This document shows positions 23,711 to 35,343 of a stretch of DNA of 64,000 nt, in pieces. How positions within the stretch are numbered: the stretch's first letter is position 1; each line of letters begins with the position of its first letter. The DNA lies in the NCBI GenBank assembly GCA_013400115.1, contig VXBP01001113.1, positions 696,980 to 760,979 on the forward strand, given 5' to 3'. The DNA comes from Rhinopomastus cyanomelas. Its lineage: Eukaryota; Chordata; Aves; Bucerotiformes; Rhinopomastidae. The notes beneath the pieces were generated by a model. That model did not search any database. It saw only the letters and a program-made list of their open reading frames with translations, and had not been told where the DNA came from. Made by a program: the position numbers and the translations under genes.

Positions 23711-24426
23711 GTAGATTGACTCTAGCCTGGTCTAAGCCAGCCTGGGTCCTGATGGCTGTGCAGCCACAGTGTTGCACAACACAACTACTATTCAAGAACA
23801 CCTTGTGTTTCTCAGTCAGGTTTTGCACCCTAACACAAATCCACTTGCATTACTGCAGAAATGTTTGGTAAAGCCTAATGCAGCAATTTATTACTGGATG
23901 TCAGACCACTGTCAACCCCATTGGTGCCAAAGATGTGACGCTGTGTGTCACTGCTCAGCAGAATGAGTTGGTGGGCCACATTCCCATCTGGCAGACCTCC
24001 CCACTCCCAGGAACCTTCACCTTTCTTTCTTTCTGCCCTTCTTCTTTATGTCTGGACTTGTGTCATGTAGCATAGCAGAACTGGAATGGGGAGAGATCTA
24101 CTAGGAGCTGAACGTTAATGCTATGCTCAAATTAAATGAAATAAAACCATATGGTGTCATCATGGGTCACTGATTTAAAACAACAAAAAATCCTAGCTCC
24201 TCTCTAAGCCCTTCAGATAGTAAAACTGCTGCTGTGAATTCTGCCTGCCTTCAGATGAGAAATGCAGTGAGAGAAGAGGGCTGGACAGGGCTTTCTCCCA
24301 TGTTTGGAGGGAGCAGGCTAACCTGGAACAAAGTGACACCTTTTCCCCCCATGTCTTCGGGCCTGATACCAGTGTTGCTCTGGTGGATCAATCTACACAG
24401 ATTAACAACAGAGAAGGAATCAAATG

Positions 24427-24592
24427 CTGCCCAGGGGGGTTGTGGAGTCTCCTTCTCTGGAGACGTTTAAAGCCCGCCTGGGTACGTTTCTGTGCAGCTT
24501 GGTGTAGGTGATCCTGCTCTGGGAGGGAGATTGAACTAGATGATCTTTCAAGGTCCCTTCCAATCCTTAATGTTCTGTGATTCTGTGATTAT
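24427..24592 (+). mobile_element. CR1 LINE 3' end
   Basis: CTGCCCAGGGGGGTTGTGGA, GTCTCCTTCTCTGGAGACGT, TTGAACTAGATGATCTTTCA and TTCTGTGATTCTGTGATTAT are the classic CR1 3' end in the forward orientation. It is 5'-truncated to about 165 bp. Confidence 0.9.
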
Positions 24593-27500
24593 GCTATTCT
24601 TAGGGATGGCTGGGATTGTGCTTTCAGCTATGTAAGGCACCTCCATCTTGACCTATCATCTATATGGAAGCTTCAGGAAAATAACTAATATCTCTTCAGG
24701 CACCTTTTAGGACCCTGAATAAAACTATCTCATCAACCTAATTAATCTATAATACTTGTACTTATATACTAATGAAGACACAGTCACACTTCTTTCTTGC
24801 TTTCCAAAAGTCAGGGAGAAGGAAAAGCAGTTTTCATGACAGAGAGTTTGAGTGTGTGATTATTGCTTGTGGCCGCTGAGTATGGCAGGGTTTGAAGGCA
24901 TTCTGCTCTCTTGGCAGTGAGTGCTAGAGCCTCAGGCCAGCTAGTGAGGAAGCTGAGTCTGCTGCTTCTGCCAAAGTCAGCTGTTGTTCTGAGGGTTGCA
25001 AGTGTACACGGTAGGTTTCGAGAGCAGTAGGAGAAGCTACTGCTTCCCCAGTCCTACTGGAAATTACGTTGTGGCTTTTTGGGAGCAACTGTGGCTCCGA
25101 TCTTCCCAACTACATCTGCTGCTGCAAATTCAAATGCAGCTACTATGGCCAGTGTAGCTGAAATAGACATCCTGTTGCCTTTGCCTACCTCCCTTCACTT
25201 CACGTACAGCCACTGTCAGCAGGGTACATGTCACTTCTGCTTCAAGCAGAGGACTGAAGCCAATACTGTGCTACAGCTCGCTGAAGCACTTACTTGGCCC
25301 CTGTTATTAGAGAGTCTGAGCCTTTCAGTCCTCCTTCCAGCTGTCCTCATTGTGCCCCAGGTGGCACAGCAATGCTCCTATCTTCACACTTCAGGCAGGA
25401 AACAGAGCACAGAGAGAAATGCCATTTGTGCAAAGTTTTGATGAGAGGTCCATGACAGAGGAACTGAAGCCCTTTCCCTAAGTCGGATTAGGGTCTAATT
25501 ATCAGACTTTCTATTTCCCTTCCTTCACTCCCCAAATCCCTTGGCTGTTTCTCCTCACCATGCTATGAGGTTTGCTTTCCATTTTGAACTCTGTGCAAAC
25601 AAGACTTTTCCCCCCTTTCTTTTGTTTAGTTATGAAGTCAGCTGTGTCTTGACCCATGCACAGAAACACAAGACTCTCTCCTATTCAAACCAAAGCCACG
25701 TTCAGAGCTCTTTATGACTGTGCAGCCCCAATCTGCTGGCGGGATATTGTTGGCTTCATGGAGGCTGTCTCCAAAGAGCCCAAAGATGCCTCTTCCCATC
25801 CCGTGTTCTCCCTCTTTTCTTCCAGCATGCTTTTGATGCCAGCATCACTGGGATGGTCACTAGTTCTTTTGTAGGGCACAGAGAAGGCGTCACTGTCTCA
25901 CTTAGTCCTGCACCGAGATCCCTGCAGTCTGCCTTGTCCGTGCCACCAGCACGGCCTGGCTCAGTGGGAGAGCCCAGCTCTAATTAAGCAGCGCAGCACA
26001 GCAGGGTGTGTGTTCCTTGGCCATCACAGTGGCCCTTGGACACGCTGCAGAGAAAAGGCTGAAGCTTTGCAATGTTACCCTTCCAAGAACTGCTTTAATT
26101 GCTCAGTAATGCACACCCTGGGGTCTTGTAATGTGCTTCTAATATGGAACATTTAAAATATGAATGCTCCAAAACAATTACAAGGCCTTTGGTGCACTGC
26201 TGAGTGTATCCTTCCACTCTGAAAAAATAATCCACAACAAAGGAATATTTGCAAAGTGAGGATACCAGTGCTTTGTGGAATCTGCCTGTCTCCTTCAGGC
26301 AGCAGGACACATCACTCTAAGCGTGGAAGTGCAACTTCACTCTGCTCTCCCAGGATTAAAAAATCAGTACACTGAGACACCAGATGGTTCAGACCTGACT
26401 CATCTTCCTTTGATCAGCCCCTAGTAAGATTTTTTTTTATCTGAGATACTGTTTAAGGACTCTGCTGGCCGTAGTAAGAGAGGAGAAAGCACTGGCTATG
26501 TCAGGCTACAAGAGAGTTTGGATAGAAATGTCGGAGAAGCAGGGGATGTTTCCTATGATATGTCAAATAATTTATGGACAGGTTTAGAAGTTATTTTTCA
26601 TTTGTTTATTTACAAGGAGTGAAAGAATGCTCTGCTTCTCAGAAAGGACTATGGCTCCGCAAATTTTAACTTCTAATATTTCTTTCTACAATTTGGACCA
26701 AATTTAATTAGAGCAAGTTACAATTAGGAGGATTAGTTTTGCCTGTGCATCCATATTCAGAATCTGCAAAAAAAAATAAATATGGCATTAAAACTGCTGA
26801 AAATAACAAAACAGGAATTAAATACTGGAAATTCATGATCTAATGCTAAACTTTTAAGAGAGTCATAGTGCTTGGAAACAGGTAGCTGATTTGAGCTGGA
26901 GCTCTAGCAAGAGTCACTACAAGTCAAGTGTGGTAGCTCATGAATTCCAGGAATGGATGTATAATTCACAGTATGATACTATGTACTGTAATGACATTAT
27001 GTGCCATTACTTAGGATAATATTGCATATTAAATTCAGATTGTGAAATGAAGTTCAGTTGCTTTACTGCCTTCAAGACCTATAAGTGTCCTGTTGCTGAA
27101 ATTTCAGGTTACATATTAAATGTGTATATTCTCCAAAATTCAGAGAGACAACTTGTACAAAACCCTGCCAATGAAAATGAGAAATGGAAGTTTTCAGTGA
27201 GTACCAGTTCATGCCCTAATTAAACACACATGCTGCTACTGGAGTCAGTTGGATTCAGAGCATGGATGAATTTAGTCAAAAGTAACTATTTATTTTAGAG
27301 AAAAGAAAGATACTTTAAAATAATGGCATTTTCTTCAAGAAATCAGCACTGCTTCCTGGTGTGTCAGGATCTGTGTCCCTTCTGCTTTTGGGAAGGAGTC
27401 TGCAAAAGGCTTCTCTTTCCCCAGAGTCTAGAGGCAAGAACAAGTAATCAAAGGCAGCAAGAGGTGGTCAAGGTTTTGGTCCCTCTTACACAGGAGTAAT

Positions 27501-28694
27501 CCAGAAATCTTAGGTTTGAGGAAGTTGAGATGGCTTAGCACATTTAAGTCTCCACTAAGGGTGAGAAGCTTTCAGCAATCCTGAAGTTTAAAGACATGAT
27601 TACTGTGCTGCATCTGTTCCCACAGGAATGTTCATCTTTCATACAGCTCTGTTCATCTTTCATCTGCTATTTCATTAGGTGGTCTCATGCAGGACAGGTT
27701 CACTAAAAGCCTCTGAAAGCAGTAGCAGTGATGCTCAGTATCCTGCTGCTTGTCACTGGCCCTAAATGTATTGGATTGGGGGGATGCACTGCTGTGTTCT
27801 GCACTGAAATGTCTCCTCTTTGCTTACAATACAAGAGGTTGGTCATGACTGTAAGGACAAAGCAGCACTCCTGAGAAGAGCCTCTTCATGACCTACCTCT
27901 TCTCTTAGCCATAGGAAAGATCATCTTACATTCACTACATTTAATGCCAAGAATTATTTGACCCAAGCTGCTGGAGGCTGCACAATCAGAACTGCCCTCC
28001 TTTGCTCACAGTTTCCAGACGCTTTCTCTTGATGGAAAGCCAGTTTCATTCTTAGGAGGGGAACACTTTCAAACAAAACCTTTCACCTCTGGGTCACAAG
28101 CTGAAATCTGGCCCTGGTTGGTAGTGACCAAAAATCATTACCAGTTGACACCTACTTGGTGATTCAAGCTGGAAAGTCTCATTCCAGTTCTTAATGGACA
28201 CATCTCAATAAACACAGTCACAACTGGCACTAACTGGTGTTTTCAGCTCAGAAACCACAAACTGAATGGGGAAGGAAACTAAACCTTCCTCTTGTCTCCC
28301 TGCCTGGTTTTTCAAAGCATGATGGACAGGCATTTTTCACCATAATTTCACAGGCTGCTTTTTGTCCAAATGGCTTTTAAAAACTTTGCAGTTTTATGCA
28401 GCATGATTCAGCACAGCCCAGTCATCCCTTTCAGTGTAACTATGCTCATCTTACGGTTCCCCTCAGTAGAAGCGGAGTTGTCTCATGCCACCTCCCAGTC
28501 CAAATGGCAAATCTGATGTAATATTTCAGTATGAATGGAATCATTTGATGTCACCTCGGTGCTAACAGGACTTTTTATAATATGTCATCTGAAGCTGCAG
28601 GGGAAATCTTCTAATCCATTCACTATGCTATACTACAACAGAACATAACACAGTATAATGTGTAGGTTAACTTAGACACCCTCAGGCAGGTTTT

Positions 28695-28727
28695 GGATAG
28701 ATGGATGGATGGATGGATAGATGGATA
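28695..28727. repeat. (GATG)n/(GATA)n microsatellite
   Basis: Array of GATG tetranucleotides with GATA variants, followed by TA-rich sequence. Confidence 0.9.
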
Positions 28728-28789
28728 CATTTATACAAAGTATACATACATTATATCACCCTATTGATTTTTAAAAAGTTCCAGGTCTG

Positions 28790-28985
28790 CCTGGCTATAA
28801 TGAGATTTTTGAACTTTGTGTTGCGATCAATGAGGGGAATATTATTGGCCTGGAGAATTGATATACCTGCTCTCTGTGGCTTGTTCTGCTCCTGGACTGC
28901 CCCTGCCCCCAAGGTGTACGATTCCATCAGACACTTAACCTCTTTTACAGTGTCATCAGGCTAAAAGGAATCTAATAGTGACACG
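28790..28985. promoter_or_regulatory. Candidate conserved non-coding element
   Basis: Non-repetitive block 2.2 kb upstream of exon 4 with GTTGCGATCAATGAGG, GAATATTATTGGCC (CCAAT-type on the minus strand), GAGAATTGATATACC and GTGTCATCAGGC. Regulatory role inferred from texture only. Confidence 0.25.
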
Positions 28986-29159
28986 AGACTTGTGCTCAGC
29001 ACTCTGGCACTATTGCTTTCCTGTCACAAATAATTTATAGCTTTCTATTTCCATCCCTTTGCCTGCACCCCATCCCCTCTTTCTGTTTCTCTGGGTTGGG
29101 GGAAATCAATAAACTCACACAACCAGAGTGGCACTTCAGGGGGTATTAGGGGGAATGTG

Positions 29160-29206
29160 AGGGAAGAGAAAGAAAAGAAAGAAAAAAACCAGAAAAGAAG
29201 AAAAAA
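29160..29206. repeat. (GAAA)n purine-rich repeat
   Basis: A run of A and G with AAAGAAAAG units. Confidence 0.85.
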
Positions 29207-29237
29207 GTTGTGTTATTTGCCCTAGCACAGACTTTTC

Positions 29238-29289
29238 AGACCAGGTCCTCAGCTGATGTGAATCAGCATGACCTCAGGATCTGGTCCTG
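29238..29289. repeat. Short inverted repeat, probable old MITE relic
   Basis: CAGACCAGGTCCTCAGCTGA on the left and the complement of TGACCTCAGGATCTGGTCCTG on the right form imperfect arms around GTGAATCAGCA. The layout resembles an abundant ancient amniote palindromic repeat (cagatcctcagctggtgtaa...). Assignment is from memory and uncertain. Confidence 0.45.
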
Positions 29290-30629
29290 AGTTCCTCAGG
29301 CACCTTGTGTATAGGTCCTCAGCAGCTGTAGATTACAGCCCTTGGAACCGCTGACTTAAACCGGGTGAGGATCTAGATCTCCATCGTGAATTAGAACCTT
29401 GACAATCCCTGTCTCAAGCCACATCCCAGGCAGCTTCTCTGCCACTCAGCTACTGCCCGGGTATCGTCATGTGTGTATCAAAGTTTCCTATCATGCTGAA
29501 GAGATATGTTCTGAAAAACCTCTTTTTTCCTAAGAAGGTTTCACTTGCAGCAGTTGTGCTTTTTCAAAAATGCCATCTCGGCATCTCTGCCTGTCTCCGT
29601 CCATGCCATATTGCGCAAGAGCCACACAGCTGCTCTTGGAAGTTTTGCCAACTTGGCCTTTAGAACGAATCTTTAAGGGAAGGTCTTGGGTAGAGAGAAT
29701 TTGTTATTTGCTTTCAATTTCTCAACTGATTTTCTGGGAGATGGTAAAGCTAATATAATGCAGGGCTGAGTGTTCCAGAAACTCAGGCCAAAGAGCATCT
29801 GCAGCCTTCACTCTAATTAGGGAGGCTTGTTTTGATCTCAGAACCATGGCCTCCACAGGTCATGGCTTATTTGCTGAGTTTCTTGGCAAGGTGGTCGTTC
29901 CTGAGTCACAGACACTCATATCCGTGAGTTGGCAGGAATCTTGCCAGTCAAGTACTAGGTGCTAGTGATTTTCTTTCACCACTGACCTCAGCTGGATTTA
30001 AACCTGTGATCTAGAGTTGAAAGATTCCACGTAACAAGAAATGGAGCACTAACAATTACAGTTCATTTTACTTTCATTCTGAGCTGCTTTGTGGCATTGA
30101 CTGCGATATCTTTTTGAGTTCCCATGTTGTGTTCATTCACCACCCAAAAAACACCCATTTTTGCCCTCTTTTCTAGACCTTCTTTTTCCAGGTGATCTGT
30201 ATCCCATCACCACATCTTAGAGATGCCTTCAGCTCCCACCTTCTCATACATGAAGGGCAAGGGCTTTGGGAAGGCTTTCATCAGTTTAAAGCATCCAGTT
30301 CTATGCCAGACTGGTACCAAACAAAATTAAATCTATACCATTTGTAAGTCCAGCAGTAGCTCTGTTAGCTGCAAATATTGTCTTGTGATCATGCTGGCAG
30401 ATCAGATCATAAATGATAGTGTGGTTCCTAACAGCCAGGAGATCCTAACTCTGAGCACGGTAGTTACGCAGTGAACATTCAAGTTTTGTATTCACTTCAT
30501 TTGGAGAAAAGAGCAGAGCAAGGCTAATTCTCTGGGAACTGGACCACTAAAGGAGTAGAGTAAGGGCCATGACAAGGCAAATGAAACCACTCTGCTGCAT
30601 GCATTGCTCAGCTTAGGGTATTGAAGTGT

Positions 30630-31048
30630 CTAAGAAAGGGCAATAAGGCTACTGAAGGGCCTGGGTCATATGAGGAGTGGCTAAGGGAACTGGGGATGTT
30701 TAGTCTGGAGAAAAGGAAGCTGATGGGCCACCGTATTGCTTTCGACAACTAACTGAAAGGAGGTTGTAGAGAGGTGAGGGTCATTCTTTTCTCTCAAGTC
30801 ACTACCAATGGCCTCAAATTGAGCCGGGGAGGTTTAGATTGGGCATTTGGGAAAACTTCTTCGCTCAAAGAGTGACTAGGTATTGGAACAGGCTGCCCAG
30901 GGAGGTGCTGGAGGCATGTTACCTGGAGAAGTTCAAAAAATGTGTAGATCTGGCACTTGGAAACATGGTTTAGTGGCTGTGCTGGCACTGTGTGGATGGT
31001 GAGACTTGATGGTTTTGGAGGTCTCTTTCCACTTTAATGATTCTATAA
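30630..31048 (+). mobile_element. CR1 LINE 3' portion next to exon 4
   Basis: Starts in the CR1 ORF2 C-terminal region (GAAAGGGCAATAAGGCTACT, GGGAACTGGGGATGTTTAGT, CTGGAGAAAAGGAAGCTGAT), continues AGGCTGCCCAGGGAGGTGCT, and ends ACTTTAATGATTCTATAACT. It is a forward, diverged copy. It stops 86 bp before the first base of exon 4, so it occupies the upstream flank of that acceptor and probably any distal branch-point region. Confidence 0.85.
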
Positions 31049-31134
31049 CTCAGGTTTTGATAGCTGGGATTGCAGGTATGCAAAGGCACAGAGGAACTGC
31101 AACTGAGTTCTGAATGTGTTTTGTTCTTTTCCAG

Positions 31135-31220
31135 GATCATCAGAACCAAAGTTCAGCAACCCTTTCACCCAACACCAGATGGGAGTGGGACAGGTGTGAC
31201 TGCACCAGGACATACTATCG
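31135..31220 (+). CDS. PAX2: PAX2 exon 4: paired-domain end and PAX2-specific linker
   Basis: Coding exon of 86 bp between TTCTTTTCCAG (ends 31134) and donor TCG|GTAAGA at 31221. The first G completes the Arg codon begun in exon 3. It reads IIRTKVQQPFHPTPDGSGTG then VTAPGHTI and ends with one base of a Val codon. IIRTKVQQP is the last part of the paired domain. The rest is the segment that separates PAX2 from PAX5 (which has ...QQPPNQPVPAS) and PAX8 (...QQPFNLPMDS), so this exon is the best evidence for the gene name. Mammalian PAX2 has Ala where this reads Ser after PDG, as I recall. No frame problem. Confidence 0.96.
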
Positions 31221-32415
31221 GTAAGAAGACTGGCATGAAGGGTGGGAAGTGGACATGAACATGAAGCACAATGAGGATGAAGCTTAGAGAGAACAAAGTC
31301 TGACAAGCAGATGCTAAGAAAATCAAAAGGGAGGAGTGGGTGGGGAGAAAGAAACCTCAATAGAAGTCAGAGGTCTCTGTTCTGCAAAGAAGTCTATTAT
31401 GGCAGAGAAACCAGCCCAAGGTAGGAGTTTGCCCAAAGTAATTCTGCATGAACATCCATTTCACATTCACACTCCCTCCTTCACCCTCCTAGAGAGTAGT
31501 ATTTACCACCATCCTGTGTAAGCACCAGTCTTGACCTTTTGTCTTCTTACTCTCTCTTTTCACCCACACTCTCCTTGCCTTCTCTCCTTTTGCTGGAACT
31601 GGCCCCTTTCTTGGAGTTAGTAATACTCAGACAAGGGCGAGACATTCCTGGTGCGTCACAACTGGGCTCTTCATAGTTCTAGCTCTGCAGTCAGGTATCC
31701 CATGGGTGTATTTTACTAAGAAGATGCATTTTCTGTTGGAGGCACATGGGTTTATTGAGGTGAGCAGAAGCTGGAGGCTACAACCAAATGTCTCCTAGTT
31801 TGTTGTCTTCAAAGGTATCGCGCTAGATACGTGTTGGTACTTTTCACTCTGCAGGCTCTACAGTGCACATGTGTGCTGTTGCTAGCATAGCTTTATAGAA
31901 TAAGAATTCAGAGCAAGAAAAAACTCCTGGAATGTGCTGGTCTACATGGGACTGAGCTGCTGTTTGTGTAATCCTGTACACAAACCACGTTCAGGAGCAC
32001 AATGGAATTAATGGGTTAGGATGGAAGAGTATTTCTGGATGCCCTTTTAATCTGGACTTTCTCACTGGACTGGGAACCCCTGAACACAACAGATGGAGTT
32101 GGCAGATATTAATCCTTCTTGGAAAACTAGTGCATTTGGCTGAGCCAGGATAGTGAGTAATTGTGTGTGCTGCTACTGGAGTCTCTCATTGCTCTGGGAT
32201 GTACTGGGAAGTGTGGGTCTACATCAAATAGTGTTGACAGGTCATGCTCCCTTCCAGAAGGCTTGCATTGGAAGTACTCATTGATCCAAGTCAGTGCTTT
32301 ATGAGCTGAATGATGGGTAGTAAGAGAATTCTGCCCTTACTGGAACACACTGGTACATACTGGGCATGCTTACTGGATGCGTAGTTCTATACTGTAAGGC
32401 CCTGATTATAATAGA

Positions 32416-33928
32416 GTGATGAATTTTAAGTGGAATGACTTGTCATCTCTTATACATCAGGAACACCACTTAGACATAAACAAGTCTACGGGGCTGGATG
32501 GGTTGCACCCAAGGGTGCTGAAAGAGTTGGCAGACATGCTTGCCAAGCCACTTTCTATTATTTACTCGAAATCCTGGCTAGCTGGGGAGGTCCCAATGGA
32601 CTGGAAGGTGGCAAATGTAACGCCCATCTACAGGAAGAGCAGAAAGGAGGACCCAGAAAACTATAGACCTGTCAGTCTGACCTCTGTACCAGAGAAGGTC
32701 GTGGAACATATCATCTCAAGTGCCATCGCACTTCACATACAGGACAACCAGGGGATCAGGCGCGGTCAACATGGGTTTATCAAAGTCAGGTCCTGCCTGA
32801 CCAAACTGATCTCCTTCTATGACTGGATGACCTGACTATTGGATGAGGGAAAGGCTGTGGATATTATTTACCTGGACTTTTGAAAACTTTGACACTGTTC
32901 CCCATGGAATTCTCCTTGACAAGCTGGCTGCTCATGGCTTGGATGAGCACACAATCTGCTGGATAAAACACTGGTTGAGTAGACAGGCCCAAAGAGAGGT
33001 GGTTAATGGAGTTAAATCCAGCTGGTGGCCTGTCACAAGTGGTGGCCGCAGGGCTTGGTGTTGGGACCATCTCTGTTCAACATCCATATTGATGATCTCG
33101 ATAAAGACACAGAGTGTATCATTAGTAAGTTTGCAGATGACACCAAGTTAGGTGGGAGTGTTTATCTGCCAGAGGGTAGGGAGGCTCTTCAGACAGACTT
33201 GGATAGATTGGAGCAGTGGGCCAGTGTTAATGGCAGGAGCTTCAATAAGGCCAAGTGCCAGATCCTGCTCTTGGGCCACAACAACCCCCTGCAACTCTAC
33301 AGGCTTGGGGAGGTGTGGCTGGAGAGCCATCTGGCAGAGAGGGACCTGCGGGTTCTAATAGACAGGAAGATGAATATGTGCCCAAGTGGCCAAGAAGGCA
33401 AATGGCATCCTGGCTTGCATCAGAAATATTGTGTCTAGCAGGAGTAGGAAGGTTATCAGCCCATTTTGTTCAGCACTGGTAAGGCCACATCTTGGGTATT
33501 GTGTCCAGTTTTGGGCACCTCAACACAAGAGAGATGTGGAGGCGCTGGAGAAGGTGCAGAGGAGGGCAACTAAGCTGGTGAAGGGCCCGGAGAATCAATC
33601 TTATGAGGAGAGACTGAAATAGCTGGGGCTCTTTAGTCTGAGGAAGAAGAGGCTGAGATGAGACCTCATCACTCTATACAACTACCTGAAAGGGCGTTGT
33701 GGAGAAGTTGGTGCTGATCTCTTCTCACAAGCAATTAGTGATAGAACAAGAGGGAATGAGTTCAAGTTACAACAGGGTAGGTTCAGACTTGATATTAAGA
33801 AAACTTTTTTCACAGAAAGGGTGGTCAAGCAGTGGAATAGGCCTCCTGGGGAGGTGGTTGAGCCACCATCCTTGGATGTGTTTAAAGATCGTTTGGATGA
33901 GGTGTTGAGGGATATGGTTTCGGGGTGA
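32416..33928 (+). pseudogene. Broken CR1 ORF2 (reverse transcriptase)
   Basis: The reading frame is interrupted. The first open part (32416-32835) ends at TGA 32833-32835, after the YDWMT residues that follow the QHGF block. The middle part shifts among frames. The catalytic FADD box is readable at 33130-33141 in the frame starting at 33025, and further shifts follow near 33400. Multiple stops and frameshifts mean no functional enzyme. In an intact element it would copy CR1 RNA into DNA at a nicked target. Confidence 0.9.
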
Positions 33929-34015
33929 ACTTGTAAGGTAGGTTAGATGGTTGGACTCGATGATCCCAGGGCTCATTTGCAACCAGAGTGATTCTGTGAT
34001 TCTGTGATTCTGTGA
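32416..34015 (+). mobile_element. CR1 LINE, 5'-truncated, with reverse transcriptase region
   Basis: The longest CR1 copy in the window. It runs forward from within ORF2 to a 3' end with three tandem GATTCTGT-type octamers (33989-34015). Conserved CR1 reverse transcriptase landmarks appear in order: LHPRVLKELAD, AKPLSII, DPENYRPVSLTSVPEKVVE, QHGF, SKFADDTKLG, ALVRPHLGYCVQFWAPQHKR, and the C-terminal KTFFTERVVKQW. A typical full CR1 is about 4.5 kb, so the 5' two-thirds is missing. It lies in the same orientation as PAX2. Confidence 0.93.
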
Positions 34016-34493
34016 ACTCAGGAGCAAACTTGGACAGTCGTGAATGGCAGAAGGAGGTTGCCTGTTGATAGTGGTCAGTGCAAAAGGAAGACATAGATTT
34101 TCATTAATCTGGGTTAAAGTATGTCTCACCAACTCCCTGCTTCTAGTAGGGAGCTGAATTTTTTGGCCCAACACCAAAGTGTTTCTAATGCAAGCTAAGA
34201 ACATAATTTTTCAATGGTGTTTTGGGGTCGATGCATAGGAGGCTACTTTGGCTAAGACAGAAAAGCACATTTCTACTACAAAAGTACTGAGAAGAAATAT
34301 CTGGCAAAATACAGATGACCTGTAAAGTCCCTAGAGCAGGGGTCCTGAAACCCCGGCCCACGGGCCAGATATGGCCCTCCAGGGTGTCCAATGCGGCCCG
34401 CCGGTAACCAAGCAGGCACAGTGACTTCCTGCCAACTGCACTGCCCGGCTGAGGAGGCGGGTGGCGGCATCAGCGAGGTGGGCGGCTCCCCTG

Positions 34494-34516
34494 TCTCTCC
34501 CTCCCTCCCTCCCTCC
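34494..34516. repeat. (CTCC)n microsatellite
   Basis: About five CTCC units inside the hAT element. Confidence 0.85.
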
Positions 34517-34601
34517 AGCTCCCAGGCAGGACAAGCCAGGCAGCACAAATCAGCCAGCACCAGTGGGAAGCACATCTCTCCCCTCAGAGACAAATCATAA
34601 T

Positions 34602-34811
34602 CTCAGGAACCATGCACTCAAAATCACAGCCATCTTTGGCAGCACCTATGTCTGTGAGCAGACCTTATCCTGAATGAAACATCTGAAATCACCAATCAGA
34701 TCCAGACTAACTGATGAACACTTGCATCACTTGCTACGACTAGCAGTGGCAAATATGGAACCTAACATTGACCATCTCATTAGCCAAAAGCAGGCCCACA
34801 GTCCACATTGA
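34602..34811 (+). pseudogene. hAT transposase C-terminal remnant
   Basis: One frame reads LRNHALKITAIFGSTYVCEQ, meets an in-frame TGA at 34671-34673, then continues MKHLKSPIRSRLTDEHLHHL and RLAVANMEPNIDHLISQKQA to a stop at 34809-34811. The FGSTY.CEQ and SRLTDEHL blocks belong to the C-terminal dimerisation (hATC) region of Charlie-group transposases. The DDE catalytic residues and the BED zinc finger are absent, so it is not functional. Confidence 0.85.
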
Positions 34812-35343
34812 AATATTATTTGTTGGTTACAATTGTTCTTCATTTTAAATACTGCATTCTTCTTCCTGGTTTTTGTGCACTACTACAAATAAAATATGTG
34901 CAGTGTGCATAGGGATTTGTTCATTTTTTTTAAACTATAGCCCGGCCCCTGACAGTGTCTGAGGGACAGTGAACCGGCCCCCGGTTTAAAAAGTTTGAGG
35001 ACCCCTGCCCTAGAGAATGCGGTCTGTGCAGCACTGCGGCACTATGGCATGCACTGGAAAGCCTGCTCTGAACTGGAAGATTACAACAAGATCTAGCTTC
35101 TTTCTTGTTGATGACCCTACACTGGATGGCTGTGGAGCTATAGCGTAGGAATAAAGTGGCAAAGCTGGGATGCAGCAACATAAGCAGTAGAGTGAGCTTG
35201 AGTCCTTCAATGTGAGGGACTGGGAGTTTTCTTATTACTCAGCTTGCCTATGAGACTAGTGACATGTGTAGCTTTCAGTCGGGAGATCCCTGGGTGCTGT
35301 GCTGCTCTCCTCATGGCCCTTTTTCCCTTTTCCTTTTGTCCAG

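Larger units (their letters stand above)
2528..31134 (+). other. PAX2: PAX2 intron 3 (28.6 kb)
   Basis: It runs from donor GTAAGA at 2528 to the acceptor TTCTTTTCCAG ending at 31134. The first 500 bp are CpG-rich; the rest is AT-rich to neutral. Recognised content is MIR-type SINE fragments (about 4372-4515, 14911-15035, 18616-18755), CR1 pieces (16411-16516, 23276-23710, 24427-24592, 30630-31048), simple repeats, and several probable conserved non-coding elements. Two stretches (about 10350-11050 and 12170-13600) are purine/GT-biased and loosely repetitive; their long minus-strand open frames are explained by composition. I saw nothing specific in 6230-9000, 11100-12100, 19250-19490, 20900-22850 or 24600-28650 beyond non-repetitive intron sequence. 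Confidence 0.9.
34337..35007 (+). mobile_element. hAT (Charlie-like) DNA transposon, internally deleted
   Basis: A 671 bp element. The left end is CAGGGGTCCTGAAAC; the right end, read on the minus strand, is CAGGGGTCCTCAAACTTTTT. The terminal inverted repeat matches at 14 of 15 bases and starts with the CAGGGGT typical of Charlie-group hATs. A perfect 8 bp duplication flanks it. The interior holds a transposase C-terminal remnant (34602-34811), a (CTCC)n run and GC-rich DNA. An autonomous hAT would be about 2.5-4 kb, so this is a deletion derivative that would have needed a transposase supplied elsewhere. Chicken Charlie12 and opossum Charlie-type elements are the families I would compare first. 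Confidence 0.92.
34329..35015. repeat. 8 bp target site duplication flanking hAT element
   Basis: CCCTAGAG at 34329-34336 is repeated exactly at 35008-35015, immediately outside the element ends. Eight-base duplications are the signature of hAT transposition. Confidence 0.92.
31221..35343 (+). other. PAX2: PAX2 intron 4 (4.1 kb)
   Basis: It runs from GTAAGA at 31221 to the acceptor TTTTGTCCAG ending at 35343. More than half is transposon: a 1.6 kb CR1 (32416-34015) and a 671 bp hAT element (34337-35007). I see nothing recognisable in 31221-32415 apart from ordinary intron sequence. Confidence 0.9.
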
